From: a virus
IMG/VR virus record: IMGVR_UViG_3300047300_000804
Span: 1-27,595 of that record
DNA: 27,595 bases
Direction: 5' to 3' (one strand)
The position numbers and the translations under genes were made by a program. This document shows positions 1 to 6,530 of the stretch, in pieces. Numbering within the stretch: position 1 is the stretch's first letter; each line of letters opens with the position of its first letter. The notes below the pieces were generated by a model that was given only the letters and a program-made list of their open reading frames with translations, was not told the DNA's origin and did no database searches.

Positions 1-105
1 GTCGTAACTGCCCAAGTCGGAGTAAAACTTATGATAAAGGTAACGGCTATTTTACCCTCTGGAAGCACTGTAGTTGGTACTATTCAATACGAAGGAACTC
101 CATAA
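1..105 (+). CDS. C-terminal fragment of an unidentified protein
   Basis: The first 34 codons of the window are open and end at TAA (103-105), so this is the 3' end of a gene that starts outside. The residues (VVTAQVGVKLMIKV, then ILPSGSTVVGTIQY) alternate hydrophobic and polar positions as in a beta-sandwich edge, so a tail, fibre or Ig-like structural protein is possible. Nothing more specific can be said from 34 residues. It converges on the minus-strand glycosyltransferase gene ending at 232. Confidence 0.55.
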   Translation, partial: VVTAQVGVKLMIKVTAILPSGSTVVGTIQYEGTP

Positions 106-231
106 GGTACTAAATATAGCATACTGGATACCTTGATTTTGCTGGTTAATGTACAAAAGACTACGTACATACATGTTGTATAAACTTAGGTCTAAGTTTG
201 TATAAACTTAGTAAGTTTTGTCTAGTCGGCA
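106..231. other. Intergenic region between convergent genes
   Basis: This 126-base AT-rich stretch separates a plus-strand gene end from a minus-strand gene end. I see no gene in it. Its right half holds a tandem 14-base repeat with two palindromes, listed separately. The left half has short self-complementary words (tacgta, acatgt) but no convincing stem followed by a T-run. Confidence 0.5.
176..219. repeat. Tandem 14-bp repeat with two palindromes (terminator or operator)
   Basis: TTGTATAAACTTAG occurs at 176-189 and again at 198-211, a period of 22 bases. Each copy is the left arm of a palindrome: AAACTTAG-GT-CTAAGTTT (182-199) and AAACTTA-G-TAAGTTT (204-218), the second followed by TTTTG. 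Lying between two gene ends, a bidirectional terminator is the simplest reading. The two-turn spacing of identical half-sites also fits a repressor operator. Confidence 0.5.
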
Positions 232-1050
232 CTAAATCACTAAGTCGTAGTAAGCTAACCAAGAATTTCTTAGGTTGTGCTTAAACTGCTCGGATGATGG
301 TAGTTGCTTTTTTGGCTGCTCGACTGGAATCCATGGCTTATTTGGACCTAAAAAGTGGAAAACTACTGAGTCTTTATATACAAGCAAGTATGGATTCTCG
401 TCTACAAAACAGTTGAATCTTGGAGTCATGGCTGACCATGTATCGTGGAATATTGCATTCATAGCGGTTTGTTCGATACATGGGCCAGGGTCATTAGATG
501 AGATCCACTCGGCTAGTGTCTTCTCGATGTCATTATCTCTCCAGTAAGAGAGGTCAGTTATGAATACCCCGTTATTAAAATAGGCTCTAGATGTAGTGTC
601 ATAAGACCCTGTGTCTGGTATTACTAACTCTTGGGTCGCTAGAAGTGCTCTGCCATTTAGCTGGAATTCTATGAATTCAGTTGCATCCCGAGTAAATAGG
701 CAGTCTGTGTCTACATATACTGCTTCGTCGTACCCCGTGCAGTAGGTAGGAATCCAGCACTTTGCTAACGCCATTGACGATATATGCTTCGGGTATAGCT
801 CGGCTTTCTGCACTAGTGCAGCTATGGAGTAATCCACGTCCCTACTGCTAACTACTACTGGGTTTAGTGTGCTAGCAGCTAATACATCTTGTAATTTATC
901 TTCTAGCCATTTGGTATGTAGCTCGACTGGGACAGCGCATACTATATCTAGGTGTTTAGTGTAGTTGTCAGCTAAATTACGTAGCATCACTAGGGCTGGG
1001 TTGATATTAGCTGCATCAAATATCACGACCAAGCATCTTGATTTTGTCAC
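232..1050 (-). CDS. GT8-like glycosyltransferase
   Basis: Likely transfers a hexose from a nucleotide-sugar donor with retention of configuration. The 272-residue protein has the family pattern: a metal-binding DxD (YVDTD, D114/D116) after an aromatic strand, an acceptor-loop block (YFNNGVFITDLSYWR, 158-171), and the C-terminal FHFLGPNKPW signature (231-240), where His and Lys contact the diphosphate and metal. No membrane segment is visible. The GTG start lies one base after the TAA of the upstream oxygenase, so the two are probably translated together. A second GT8 enzyme sits at 24675-25496. The acceptor is unknown: virion protein glycan or modified DNA base are both possible. Family call is confident, substrate is not. 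Confidence 0.88.
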   Translation of the reverse strand: MTKSRCLVVIFDAANINPALVMLRNLADNYTKHLDIVCAVPVELHTKWLEDKLQDVLAASTLNPVVVSSRDVDYSIAALVQKAELYPKHISSMALAKCWIPTYCTGYDEAVYVDTDCLFTRDATEFIEFQLNGRALLATQELVIPDTGSYDTTSRAYFNNGVFITDLSYWRDNDIEKTLAEWISSNDPGPCIEQTAMNAIFHDTWSAMTPRFNCFVDENPYLLVYKDSVVFHFLGPNKPWIPVEQPKKQLPSSEQFKHNLRNSWLAYYDLVI

Positions 1051-1051
1051 G

Positions 1052-1615
1052 TTAGCTTGGTAGATAGTCTCTAAAGAAGAAAATAAAATTAAATCGACGC
1101 CCAGATGTGATCCGTCGAACCCCGTGCAGGTTTTCGGCGTTTCCTCGGAACATGATGAGGTCGCCTTCTTCTAGCTTCACCTGAAGGCCGTGGTGCTCGA
1201 AGTAAAGCTCTCCGCCCTCGTAGTCACTGTTCAACATGAGAATACATGAGTAGTGCTTCTCTATCTGAGGCTTACCTTCATAGTAATCACCGTCATCATC
1301 ATGCGCTGGATTGATTGATCCAGTGTCCATGATATTTCCATACATACGCTTCATGTCAAAAGTATGTTCCATGGTGTAGTTAGATGTGAAGTACTTAGAC
1401 GCCTTCTGAAGTACTACCTTTAATGGCTGCAAAAACGTATTTTCATCGTTTTCGATATCTGCGGGCGGGATAGACGCTAGTCTATAGCCTGGTCGAAACT
1501 GGTCCTTTATCGCATACCGCTCTATCCAGTCACGGTAAGCAGCGCACTGCTCGGGAGAGAGTACGTTTTTTACGAGCTTATAAGGTAGATTACTTGTCTC
1601 TGACATGTCACTCAT
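1052..1615 (-). CDS. 2OG-Fe(II) dioxygenase, prolyl-4-hydroxylase-like
   Basis: A 187-residue double-stranded beta-helix oxygenase that should hydroxylate its substrate using 2-oxoglutarate, O2 and Fe(II). The iron triad is visible: H105-D-D107 (in NPAHDDDGDYY) and H164 (ENLHGV). The 2OG-binding Arg is R173 or R174 in ITSGRRFNF. The usual GGELYF (134-139) and GDLIMF (151-156) strands are present. This arrangement resembles prolyl/lysyl hydroxylase-type phage enzymes (P4Hc). It starts at ATG 1615, 26 bases from the divergent carbamoyltransferase gene, and precedes the GT8 gene by one base. Co-transcription with a glycosyltransferase suggests that it makes the hydroxyl group that is then glycosylated. 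That functional link is inference. Confidence 0.9.
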   Translation of the reverse strand: MSDMSETSNLPYKLVKNVLSPEQCAAYRDWIERYAIKDQFRPGYRLASIPPADIENDENTFLQPLKVVLQKASKYFTSNYTMEHTFDMKRMYGNIMDTGSINPAHDDDGDYYEGKPQIEKHYSCILMLNSDYEGGELYFEHHGLQVKLEEGDLIMFRGNAENLHGVRRITSGRRFNFIFFFRDYLPS

Positions 1616-1625
1616 TCTACCAGTT

Positions 1626-1642
1626 GGTATAGACTTTTAGAG
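1626..1642 (+). promoter_or_regulatory. Probable near-leaderless promoter of the carbamoyltransferase gene
   Basis: The 26-base gap between divergent genes contains TTGGTATAGA: a -10-like TATAGA at 1628-1633, preceded by a TGG extended element. Only 8 bases separate the hexamer from the GTG start at 1642, leaving room for a leader of about two bases. No Shine-Dalgarno is present. The same TTGGTATA word precedes the GT8 gene at 24675. Confidence 0.4.
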
Positions 1643-3084
1643 TGAGGATCTTAGGTATAAATGAAACGTCGCATGATGCTGCTGTTTGCGTTATTGAAGA
1701 TGGTGCTATACTTTTCGCTGCTCACGCGGAGAGATACTCCAAAAAGAAAAATGACTGGTACACGAATAGCGAGATTCTTTCAGAGGCGCTGAAATACGGT
1801 AAGCCAGATAAAATTGCCTACTATGAGGATCGCTGGCTTAAGAAGTACCGAATATGGAAACATGGCGGACTAGGCGGGGGAAGGCCATTCTATAAAAGCT
1901 TCCCTCTACTAAAAGACGTTCCTACGTATGTCGCGTACCATCATCACTCTCATGCTGCAGCTGGATACTATACATCTCCGTTTGATGAAGCTGCTGTAGT
2001 TGTTATTGACGCTATTGGTGAATTTACTACTACATCTATATGGCATGGTAAGGGTAACTCCCTAAGGCAGGTTAAACGCTGGAAGTATCCGTTCAGCTTT
2101 GGTCTCTTCTACTCTGCCTTTACTAAGTTAATTGGGCTTAAGCCAAATGAAGAAGAATATATTCTCATGGGGATGGCTGCTTATGGTGATGCTGATCGAT
2201 ACTCGAAGAAAGTAAATGACTACTTCCCCTGGGTATCCAAGCAGAAATATAACTTCCACGCTGGCATAACCGACTGGGATGAGCCAATTGATGATCGAGC
2301 TAAGTTCGATATCGCTGCTGCAGTCCAGAGAGTATATGAAGCTAGACTCTGGGATTTAATGTGCCATACAAAGATGTCATTAATTCCTGGAGTCGAGAAT
2401 TTAGTATTCATGGGAGGCTGTGCGCTAAACAGTAAAGCTAATACGATGCTGTGGAAAATCTATAAAGATGTGTGGATTATGCCAAATCCTGGTGATGCTG
2501 GCTCGGCGCTAGGTGCTGCGGCTACAGTCTTTGAAGAGAAACTTAACTGGAAAGGCCCCTACTTGGGGTCCGACATCCCTGGTGACTACCCTGTAGACAA
2601 AATAATAGACGCCCTTATGGATGGAAAGATTGCCGCTGTAGCTAGTGGTAGAGCTGAATATGGTCCGAGGGCACTTGGTAACCGCAGTATATTGGCAGAC
2701 CCTAGAGATCCAGAGATCAAAGACTTGGTCAATGATGTTAAGCAGCGTGAGAGGTTTAGGCCATTTGCCCCTGTAGTGATGGAGGAGTATGCAAGTGAAT
2801 GGTTTGATATGGCGTATACATCTCCATATATGCAATACACTCCGAAATGCTTAAAGCCTAACTTGATCCCTTCGGTAGTCCATCGTGATGGGACATCTAG
2901 AGTACAGACTGTTAATAAGTCGCAGCATCCTGGGCTGTATGAAGTGCTGCAACGATGGTATGAGTTGACTGGTGTTCCAGTTCTTTTAAACACCAGCTTA
3001 AATATAAAAGGCAGCCCTATGGTGAATGACCTAGACGATGCTCGTGATTGGGAGAAGCTATATGGGAAGAGGGTTATCACATGA
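1642..3084 (+). CDS. NodU/TobZ-family carbamoyltransferase
   Basis: Transfers a carbamoyl group from carbamoyl phosphate, via carbamoyl-adenylate, to a hydroxyl of a sugar or other small moiety. Visible marks: N-terminal MRILGINETSHDAAVCVIEDG (Kae1-like ASKHA fold), the metal-binding His cluster YHHHSHAAAGYY (99-110), GMAAYG (177-182), GGCALNSKAN (258-267), and the C-terminal nucleotide/carbamoyl block GRAEYGPRALGNRSI (336-350) followed by RFRPFAPVV. At 480 residues it is shorter than NodU (about 560), lacking some C-terminal residues after the NTSLNIKGSPMV strand. GTG start; the stop overlaps the next ATG. One phage-encoded member of this family is reported to carbamoylate 5-hydroxymethylcytosine in DNA. 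Here a sugar substrate is equally possible because glycosyltransferases are nearby. Confidence 0.92.
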   Translation: MRILGINETSHDAAVCVIEDGAILFAAHAERYSKKKNDWYTNSEILSEALKYGKPDKIAYYEDRWLKKYRIWKHGGLGGGRPFYKSFPLLKDVPTYVAYHHHSHAAAGYYTSPFDEAAVVVIDAIGEFTTTSIWHGKGNSLRQVKRWKYPFSFGLFYSAFTKLIGLKPNEEEYILMGMAAYGDADRYSKKVNDYFPWVSKQKYNFHAGITDWDEPIDDRAKFDIAAAVQRVYEARLWDLMCHTKMSLIPGVENLVFMGGCALNSKANTMLWKIYKDVWIMPNPGDAGSALGAAATVFEEKLNWKGPYLGSDIPGDYPVDKIIDALMDGKIAAVASGRAEYGPRALGNRSILADPRDPEIKDLVNDVKQRERFRPFAPVVMEEYASEWFDMAYTSPYMQYTPKCLKPNLIPSVVHRDGTSRVQTVNKSQHPGLYEVLQRWYELTGVPVLLNTSLNIKGSPMVNDLDDARDWEKLYGKRVIT

Positions 3085-3182
3085 GCACTGCCATCATGTA
3101 CTACATAGAGAAACTATGTAAGTACATAAAAACTAAACTGTCTTCAACTAAAAATAAAAAGAAAAAGGACTATATCTACTAA
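3081..3182 (+). CDS. 33-residue Lys/Tyr-rich small protein
   Basis: A short frame that is open from ATG 3081, overlapping the carbamoyltransferase TGA by four bases (ATGA), to TAA 3180-3182, which overlaps the next ATG by one base (TAATG). Both junctions are the type used by accepted genes throughout this window, which is the main evidence for translation. The product begins MSTAIMYYIEKLCKYIKTKL and ends with a run of seven basic residues among nine (KNKKKKD), so it has an amphipathic N-terminal helix and a basic tail. No family is recognised. It could bind nucleic acid or membranes, or simply couple translation of its neighbours. Confidence 0.6.
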   Translation: MSTAIMYYIEKLCKYIKTKLSSTKNKKKKDYIY

Positions 3183-3826
3183 TGAAGAGCTACTCTAAGC
3201 CAGGGCCTAACGGGGAGACTGGTGAGCAAATGCCCCCTATATATGATGGGTCAAATGATCATGAGGAGAGGAAGGTAGACCTACTTAGCGGAGTCATCAG
3301 TCAATCAGAGGCAGATGCACTATTGGAATTCATACTAAATAAATTTGCTAAAAGTGCTAGCACTACCTCTATACCTTTAAGTTATAGGCCTGAAGATTGG
3401 GATGTCAACGGGGTAATAGATAAAATTCATAATGTAGCTAAGGCTTACATACATGATACCTATCCAATTAAAGGTGACTTAAACCCTAGAAGCTTTACGT
3501 TACTTAAGACTGATGATGGTAGGACTTACTCAGAGACTTATGGTAAGTATCGAAATGGTAATGAGATTCTCTACACTGCAGTAGTAACTCCAATCTCTCC
3601 TGCTGAGTACTATTCTGGAGAGACTCTGTACTCAGTTAATGGTGAGGGGTTGCGCCCTAATCCTTGCGACATGCTAGTTCATCGAAATGAACGCCTCAAT
3701 ACTTGGGAGATTGTCGAAGTGCTCACTGGGGTTAGGTATGACCTACTAATTGTATTTGAAGAGATAGACCGAGCTGTCTCGTACGATTACCCTATAAAAA
3801 CTCTAGAATATGGTGATGACTTTTAA
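3182..3826 (+). CDS. Degenerate 2OG-oxygenase-like protein lacking iron ligands
   Basis: Function unknown. The 214-residue protein follows the strand order of the P4H-like oxygenase at 1052-1615: SGETLYS matches GGELYF, PCDMLVHRNE matches GDLIMFRGN, and IVEVLTGVRYDLLIVF matches RRITSGRRFNFIFFF, so R185 would be the retained 2OG Arg. At the HxD position it has E118-T-Y120, and the distal His is replaced by W175. All three metal ligands therefore seem lost. It may be a pseudoenzyme that pairs with an active oxygenase, or a cofactor-free repurposed fold. It is translationally coupled on both sides (TAATG). The alignment was done by eye, so the fold is inference. Confidence 0.6.
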   Translation: MKSYSKPGPNGETGEQMPPIYDGSNDHEERKVDLLSGVISQSEADALLEFILNKFAKSASTTSIPLSYRPEDWDVNGVIDKIHNVAKAYIHDTYPIKGDLNPRSFTLLKTDDGRTYSETYGKYRNGNEILYTAVVTPISPAEYYSGETLYSVNGEGLRPNPCDMLVHRNERLNTWEIVEVLTGVRYDLLIVFEEIDRAVSYDYPIKTLEYGDDF

Positions 3827-4515
3827 TGGACGCCCCTACTGGTAAAGCGTTACTCTATGCGCGAGTCTCTACCACTATGCAGGTTGAGGATGGAGTATCC
3901 CTAGATGTACAGGAACGAACACTCAAGCAAGCTGGCGAGATGTATGGATTCTCTGAAAGTGAGTTAGTTAAAGAAGAAGGGCGTTCTGGTAAGAATGTCT
4001 CTGGACGACCTAAACTAATAGACGCCCTTAAGCGGTTAGACGCTGGAGATGCTGATGCCCTAATTGTAACTAGAATCGACCGACTTGCTAGATCTACGAA
4101 GGACTTCTTAGATATTGTCGATAGGGCGAATAAGAACAACTGGCGACTAATCCTCTTAGATCTAAACCTAGATACTTCCACGTACCAGGGAAGATTTGTA
4201 GTTACTATCATGTCAGCGCTCGCTGAGATGGAGCGAGGCATTATTGCTGAACGAGCTAAGGATATTCATAAAGATAGGCGCGAGCGTGGAGTGGTTTGGG
4301 GAGTGGATATTGGCCCTAAGCAGGTAGTTAGTCCTATCCTGAGAGAGAAGGTTCTAGTTCTAAGAAAACTCGGCTATTCCTACAAAAATATAGCTGATAC
4401 CCTTAATAGACAAGGAATCCAAACCCCTAGGGGGAAGTCGTGGTACCCTTCAAGCGTTAAAAATATCCTAGACGCTACTACTGGAGACTCTAATGATCTG
4501 CCCGAAGAAAGTTAA
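3826..4515 (+). CDS. Small serine recombinase (resolvase/invertase family)
   Basis: A 229-residue site-specific recombinase. The catalytic N-terminal domain shows LLYARVST (nucleophile S15, R13), GRSGKNVSGRP (52-62) and TRIDRLARS (82-90, with R86 and R89), followed by the long E-helix around SALAEMERGIIAERAKD. The C-terminal part (about 170-215, GYSYKNIADTLNRQG then TPRGKSWYPSSVKNIL) is the helix-turn-helix typical of resolvases. It lacks the zinc-ribbon and coiled-coil of large serine integrases, so it is not a typical phage integrase. It could invert or resolve a local segment or be a domesticated mobile-element enzyme. I found no convincing inverted crossover sites. Start ATG overlaps the upstream TAA (TAATG). 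Confidence 0.9.
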   Translation: MDAPTGKALLYARVSTTMQVEDGVSLDVQERTLKQAGEMYGFSESELVKEEGRSGKNVSGRPKLIDALKRLDAGDADALIVTRIDRLARSTKDFLDIVDRANKNNWRLILLDLNLDTSTYQGRFVVTIMSALAEMERGIIAERAKDIHKDRRERGVVWGVDIGPKQVVSPILREKVLVLRKLGYSYKNIADTLNRQGIQTPRGKSWYPSSVKNILDATTGDSNDLPEES

Positions 4516-4837
4516 AATTGCTGGACAAACCTTCTCTATAGAGGAGCGTGACTCCAAGCAGGACGGGCTGCTCAATGAGAATAATTACGGATATACGCTA
4601 GACCAGGGGAATCTTATCGTTATCGATAAGTCGCTCGCCCTAGGGAAAAAGCAACAAACTCTTCTGCATGAAGTTATGCATGTCATACGTATGATCAATG
4701 ACGGGCCAAAAAAGCCAAATAAAAAAGATGAGTACGAAGTATGGGAGCATCACTTTATTGGAATTTTGGAAGCTGATATGCTAGGGTTCTTAAAAGACAA
4801 CCCAGAAGTGGTTGCTTGGCTCACTAGCGAGGACTAA
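4493..4837 (+). CDS. Putative zinc metallopeptidase (HExxH), ImmA/IrrE-like
   Basis: A 114-residue protein with a gluzincin-type motif LLHEVMHVIRM, giving H59-E60-x-x-H63; a third ligand may be E82 or E85 in DEYEVWEHH. The N-terminal part (VKIAGQTFSI, then DGLLNENNYGY, then LIVIDKSLA) matches a small phage metallopeptidase family related to ImmA/IrrE in layout. Such proteins may cleave regulators or act during host takeover, but no substrate can be named. The ATG lies 23 bases inside the recombinase gene in another frame, and the stop overlaps the next start (TAATG). Confidence 0.75.
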   Translation: MICPKKVKIAGQTFSIEERDSKQDGLLNENNYGYTLDQGNLIVIDKSLALGKKQQTLLHEVMHVIRMINDGPKKPNKKDEYEVWEHHFIGILEADMLGFLKDNPEVVAWLTSED

Positions 4838-5190
4838 TGGCAAGAAAAAAGAAGGCTGCAATTGATGCAGGCCCTCGCCCCAATGACTCATGGGTATATA
4901 AGACAGAGATGCAAATAAATGGCAGGAACGTCTCTAAGGGAACAGAGTTAAAAATCTCTGGAGAGCGCGGCAGGTTTAGATTCGTACAACACGTAACTAA
5001 TCACAATGGTGTTGAATGGATCGACGTGTGGGGCGGACCGAAAGGCGCTGATGCCATGAGAAGTTTTCGCATTGATCGCGTTAAACGTGTACACTATAAA
5101 AACCAAACAGTGGCTAATCTAGCCATTGAGCACAAAGAAAAGCTTGCTGCTAAGCGAGCGGAGTTAGAAGATACAGAAAATGACGAATGA
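4837..5190 (+). CDS. Conserved-type small phage protein, unknown function
   Basis: A 117-residue basic protein with no recognised catalytic motif. It starts with MARKKKAAIDAG, has a beta-rich middle (VSKGTELKISGERGRFRFVQHV, residues about 33-54, then VEWIDVWGG) and a charged helical C-terminus ending in EDTENDE. The middle resembles small SH3/OB-like barrels, and the pattern is one I associate with actinophage early regions, but I cannot name a family. ATG overlaps the upstream TAA, and its TGA overlaps the next small gene by 11 bases. Confidence 0.75.
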   Translation: MARKKKAAIDAGPRPNDSWVYKTEMQINGRNVSKGTELKISGERGRFRFVQHVTNHNGVEWIDVWGGPKGADAMRSFRIDRVKRVHYKNQTVANLAIEHKEKLAAKRAELEDTENDE

Positions 5191-5296
5191 CAAGGACTGC
5201 TGCCATAAATGTGGCTGCTGGTACTCAATTAGAGATCTATTTAGTGGACTATGTCCATTCTGTAGAGGAACTGTAGGAGCAAGCCAATGGGCGTAA
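5180..5296 (+). CDS. 38-residue zinc-ribbon protein
   Basis: A short frame from ATG 5180 to TAA 5294-5296. The product has two CxxC-type pairs, CHKCGCW and LCPFCRG, separated by about 15 residues: the spacing of a zinc ribbon. It overlaps the end of the preceding gene by 11 bases and the start of dUTPase by 10, consistent with the tight packing here, and the region would otherwise be a 96-base gap. A zinc-binding role is inferred from the cysteines; the partner is unknown. It may be a nucleic-acid-binding or transcription-modulating peptide. Confidence 0.65.
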   Translation: MTNDKDCCHKCGCWYSIRDLFSGLCPFCRGTVGASQWA

Positions 5297-5715
5297 AAAT
5301 TGAAATTGTAGGTAATGCACCTATTTATGCTAAGCCAGGAGATGCTGGCTGTGACTTAATTGCCAGCGAAGAAGTGCGTATTCCAGCGCATCAGTGGTCG
5401 CTAGTTCCAACTGGAATTAAGATTGCCATCCCTGAAGGCTATGTCGGTCTTGTCCACCCACGCAGCGGTCTAGCACTAAAGCAGGGCATTACCGTACTGA
5501 ATACTCCTGGCACTATTGATGCTGGGTATCGTGGCGAGGTTGGCGTTATCCTCTATAACGCTAGTCCTATCGACTTCACCGCTAAGGTCGGAGATCGAAT
5601 TGCTCAGTTGGTTATTCAAAAGGTAGAGACTGCAGAGTTTATTGCGGTAGACGTCCTTACTGATAGTGCTAGAGGCGATGGTGGATTTGGATCTACTGGA
5701 GTGACTAGTAACTAA
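5287..5715 (+). CDS. dut: dUTP diphosphatase
   Basis: Hydrolyses dUTP to dUMP and pyrophosphate, keeping uracil out of DNA and feeding thymidylate synthesis by the ThyX encoded at 10165. At 142 residues it has the normal length of the trimeric family. All five motifs are present: DAGCDL (19-24), PRSGLA (58-63), GTIDAGYRGEVGV (75-87, catalytic D78 and substrate-stacking Y81), GDRIAQLVI (102-110) and the C-terminal RGDGGFGSTG (129-138). The ATG start overlaps the zinc-ribbon gene by ten bases. It is the last gene before the tRNA array. Confidence 0.97.
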   Translation: MGVKIEIVGNAPIYAKPGDAGCDLIASEEVRIPAHQWSLVPTGIKIAIPEGYVGLVHPRSGLALKQGITVLNTPGTIDAGYRGEVGVILYNASPIDFTAKVGDRIAQLVIQKVETAEFIAVDVLTDSARGDGGFGSTGVTSN

Positions 5716-5741
5716 CAAATAAGTAAATTACTATTTCTAAT

Positions 5742-5770
5742 TTGATTTAGATGTAGTTTATGTATATGCT
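5742..5770 (+). promoter_or_regulatory. Sigma70-type promoter ahead of the tRNA array
   Basis: TTGATT (5742-5747), a 17-base spacer and TATGCT (5765-5770) lie in the 85-base gap between dut and the first tRNA. The same -10 word, TATGCT, occurs in the stronger promoter at 12673. Transcription would begin about 5777, 24 bases before tRNA-Thr. Confidence 0.5.
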
Positions 5771-5800
5771 AAATACACAACTCAATAAGAAATAGTAAAT

Positions 5801-5873
5801 GCCCTTGTAGCTCAGTTGGTAGAGCGCAGCCTTTGTAACGCTGATGTCGCAGGTTCGATTCCTGTCGGGGGCT
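5801..5873 (+). tRNA. tRNA-Thr (TGT)
   Basis: Complete cloverleaf. The acceptor stem GCCCTTG/CGGGGGC contains G-U pairs, the D arm is GCTC...GAGC, the anticodon loop is TTTGTAA (anticodon TGT), and the T arm is GCAGG-TTCGATT-CCTGT. The 31:39 pair of the anticodon stem is a C-C mismatch. No CCA is encoded. It is the first gene of the array. Confidence 0.92.
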
Positions 5874-5877
5874 CTTA

Positions 5878-5965
5878 GGTGGAGTGGCCGAGCGGCCTAA
5901 GGCGGCAGTCTTGAAAACTGTTGACGTGAAAGCGTCCGTGGGTTCAAATCCTACCTCCACCGCCA
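5878..5965 (+). tRNA. tRNA-Ser (TGA)
   Basis: Class II tRNA with a long variable arm. The acceptor GGTGGAG pairs perfectly with CTCCACC, the anticodon loop is CTTGAAA (TGA, reads UCN mainly UCA), and the T arm contains GGTTCAAATCC. Discriminator G and an encoded CCA (5963-5965) end exactly one base before the next tRNA begins. Confidence 0.93.
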
Positions 5966-6047
5966 CCCCCGATGGTGAAATTGGTAGACACGCTGGATTT
6001 AGGTTCCAGTGCCTAACGGCATCCGAGTTCGAGTCTCGGTTGGGGGA
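5966..6047 (+). tRNA. tRNA-Leu (TAG)
   Basis: Class II tRNA. Acceptor CCCCCGA pairs with TTGGGGG (one G-U), D loop contains AAATTGGTAGA, anticodon stem-loop is CTGGA-TTTAGGT-TCCAG (anticodon TAG, reads CUA/CUN), and the T arm is built on GTTCGAGTC. Discriminator A is followed by CGA, so CCA is not encoded. It abuts the tRNA-Ser CCA with no spacer. CTA is a frequent Leu codon in the neighbouring genes. Confidence 0.93.
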
Positions 6048-6051
6048 CGAT

Positions 6052-6128
6052 CGAGAGTTAGCTCAGCAGGTTAGAGCAGCGGACTCATAATCCGTCGGTC
6101 GTGGGTTCAAGTCCCACACTCTCGACCA
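6052..6128 (+). tRNA. tRNA-Met (CAT) (elongator-type; Ile2 not excluded)
   Basis: Acceptor CGAGAGT pairs with ACTCTCG including the 1-72 pair, so it is not an initiator. Anticodon stem-loop is GCGGA-CTCATAA-TCCGT (CAT), T arm GTGGG-TTCAAGT-CCCAC, discriminator A, encoded CCA (6126-6128). A CAT anticodon could also be lysidine-modified tRNA-Ile2 reading AUA. Because a true tRNA-Ile(TAT) lies 230 bases on, Met is preferred. Confidence 0.9.
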
Positions 6129-6151
6129 AACCTACACACACAAAGGATAGA

Positions 6152-6343
6152 ATGACTAAAGCATCAAAGCTTGCTCTTATGAAAAGCTTAAGTTGGCATA
6201 TCGTACATACTGGAATTCTCAGCGTTACTGTATTTGCGCTAACTGGAGAACTAAATCTAGTCGCTGGGATCATATCTATCCACGTAATTTCCGAGACAGT
6301 TGTGTACTATATACACGAGCGGATATGGCAAAAGCGTAAGTAA
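6152..6343 (+). CDS. DUF2061-type small membrane protein inside the tRNA array
   Basis: A 63-residue predicted inner-membrane protein. It matches the DUF2061 pattern by eye: KSLSWHIVHTGILSVTVFAL (first membrane helix, about 16-31), TGELNLVAGIISIHVISETV (second helix, about 35-52) and the terminal YYIHERIWQKRK, where the family usually has YYxHERxW. I chose ATG 6152, which follows AAAGGAT at 6143-6149. An upstream in-frame start at 6101 lies within tRNA-Met and is rejected. It sits between tRNA-Met and tRNA-Ile. The family's function is unknown; in a phage it could alter the envelope. Confidence 0.8.
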   Translation: MTKASKLALMKSLSWHIVHTGILSVTVFALTGELNLVAGIISIHVISETVVYYIHERIWQKRK

Positions 6344-6356
6344 CTTGCCTATTCGC

Positions 6357-6430
6357 TCTCTAGTAGCTCAGTCGGTAAGAGCGCCACTCTTATAAAGTGG
6401 AGGCCATGGGTTCAATCCCCATCTAGAGAA
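6357..6430 (+). tRNA. tRNA-Ile (TAT)
   Basis: Acceptor TCTCTAG pairs with CTAGAGA, D arm GCTC...GAGC, anticodon stem-loop CCACT-CTTATAA-AGTGG (anticodon TAT), T arm ATGGG-TTCAATC-CCCAT, discriminator A, no CCA. This isoacceptor reads AUA directly; many bacteria use a lysidine-modified CAT tRNA instead. AUA is common in the modification-type genes of this window. Confidence 0.92.
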
Positions 6431-6445
6431 CTAACAACTTCATAT

Positions 6446-6529
6446 CTCGGTGTGGCGGAATGGTATACGCAGCTGACTTAAAATCAGCCGTCGCAAGACT
6501 TGCGGGTTCGAGTCCCGCCACCGAGACCA
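6446..6529 (+). tRNA. tRNA-Leu (TAA)
   Basis: Class II tRNA. Acceptor CTCGGTG pairs perfectly with CACCGAG, anticodon stem-loop is GCTGA-CTTAAAA-TCAGC (anticodon TAA, reads UUA/UUG), variable arm about GTCGCAAGACT, T arm GCGGG-TTCGAGT-CCCGC. Discriminator A and encoded CCA (6527-6529). Confidence 0.93.
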
Positions 6530-6530
6530 A

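Noticed and set aside
2509-3080. Long minus-strand frames inside the carbamoyltransferase gene
   Set aside because: They are shadows: the plus-strand frame has full family motifs throughout, and the reverse frames have none.
3826-4515. Large serine integrase with nearby attachment site
   Set aside because: The protein has only 229 residues and lacks the zinc-ribbon and coiled-coil domains of integrases. The tRNAs are intact with no duplicated 3' ends visible.
5769-6151. Open frames on both strands across the tRNA array
   Set aside because: They lie across tRNA-Thr, tRNA-Ser, tRNA-Leu and tRNA-Met. The open frames reflect GC-rich stem sequences.
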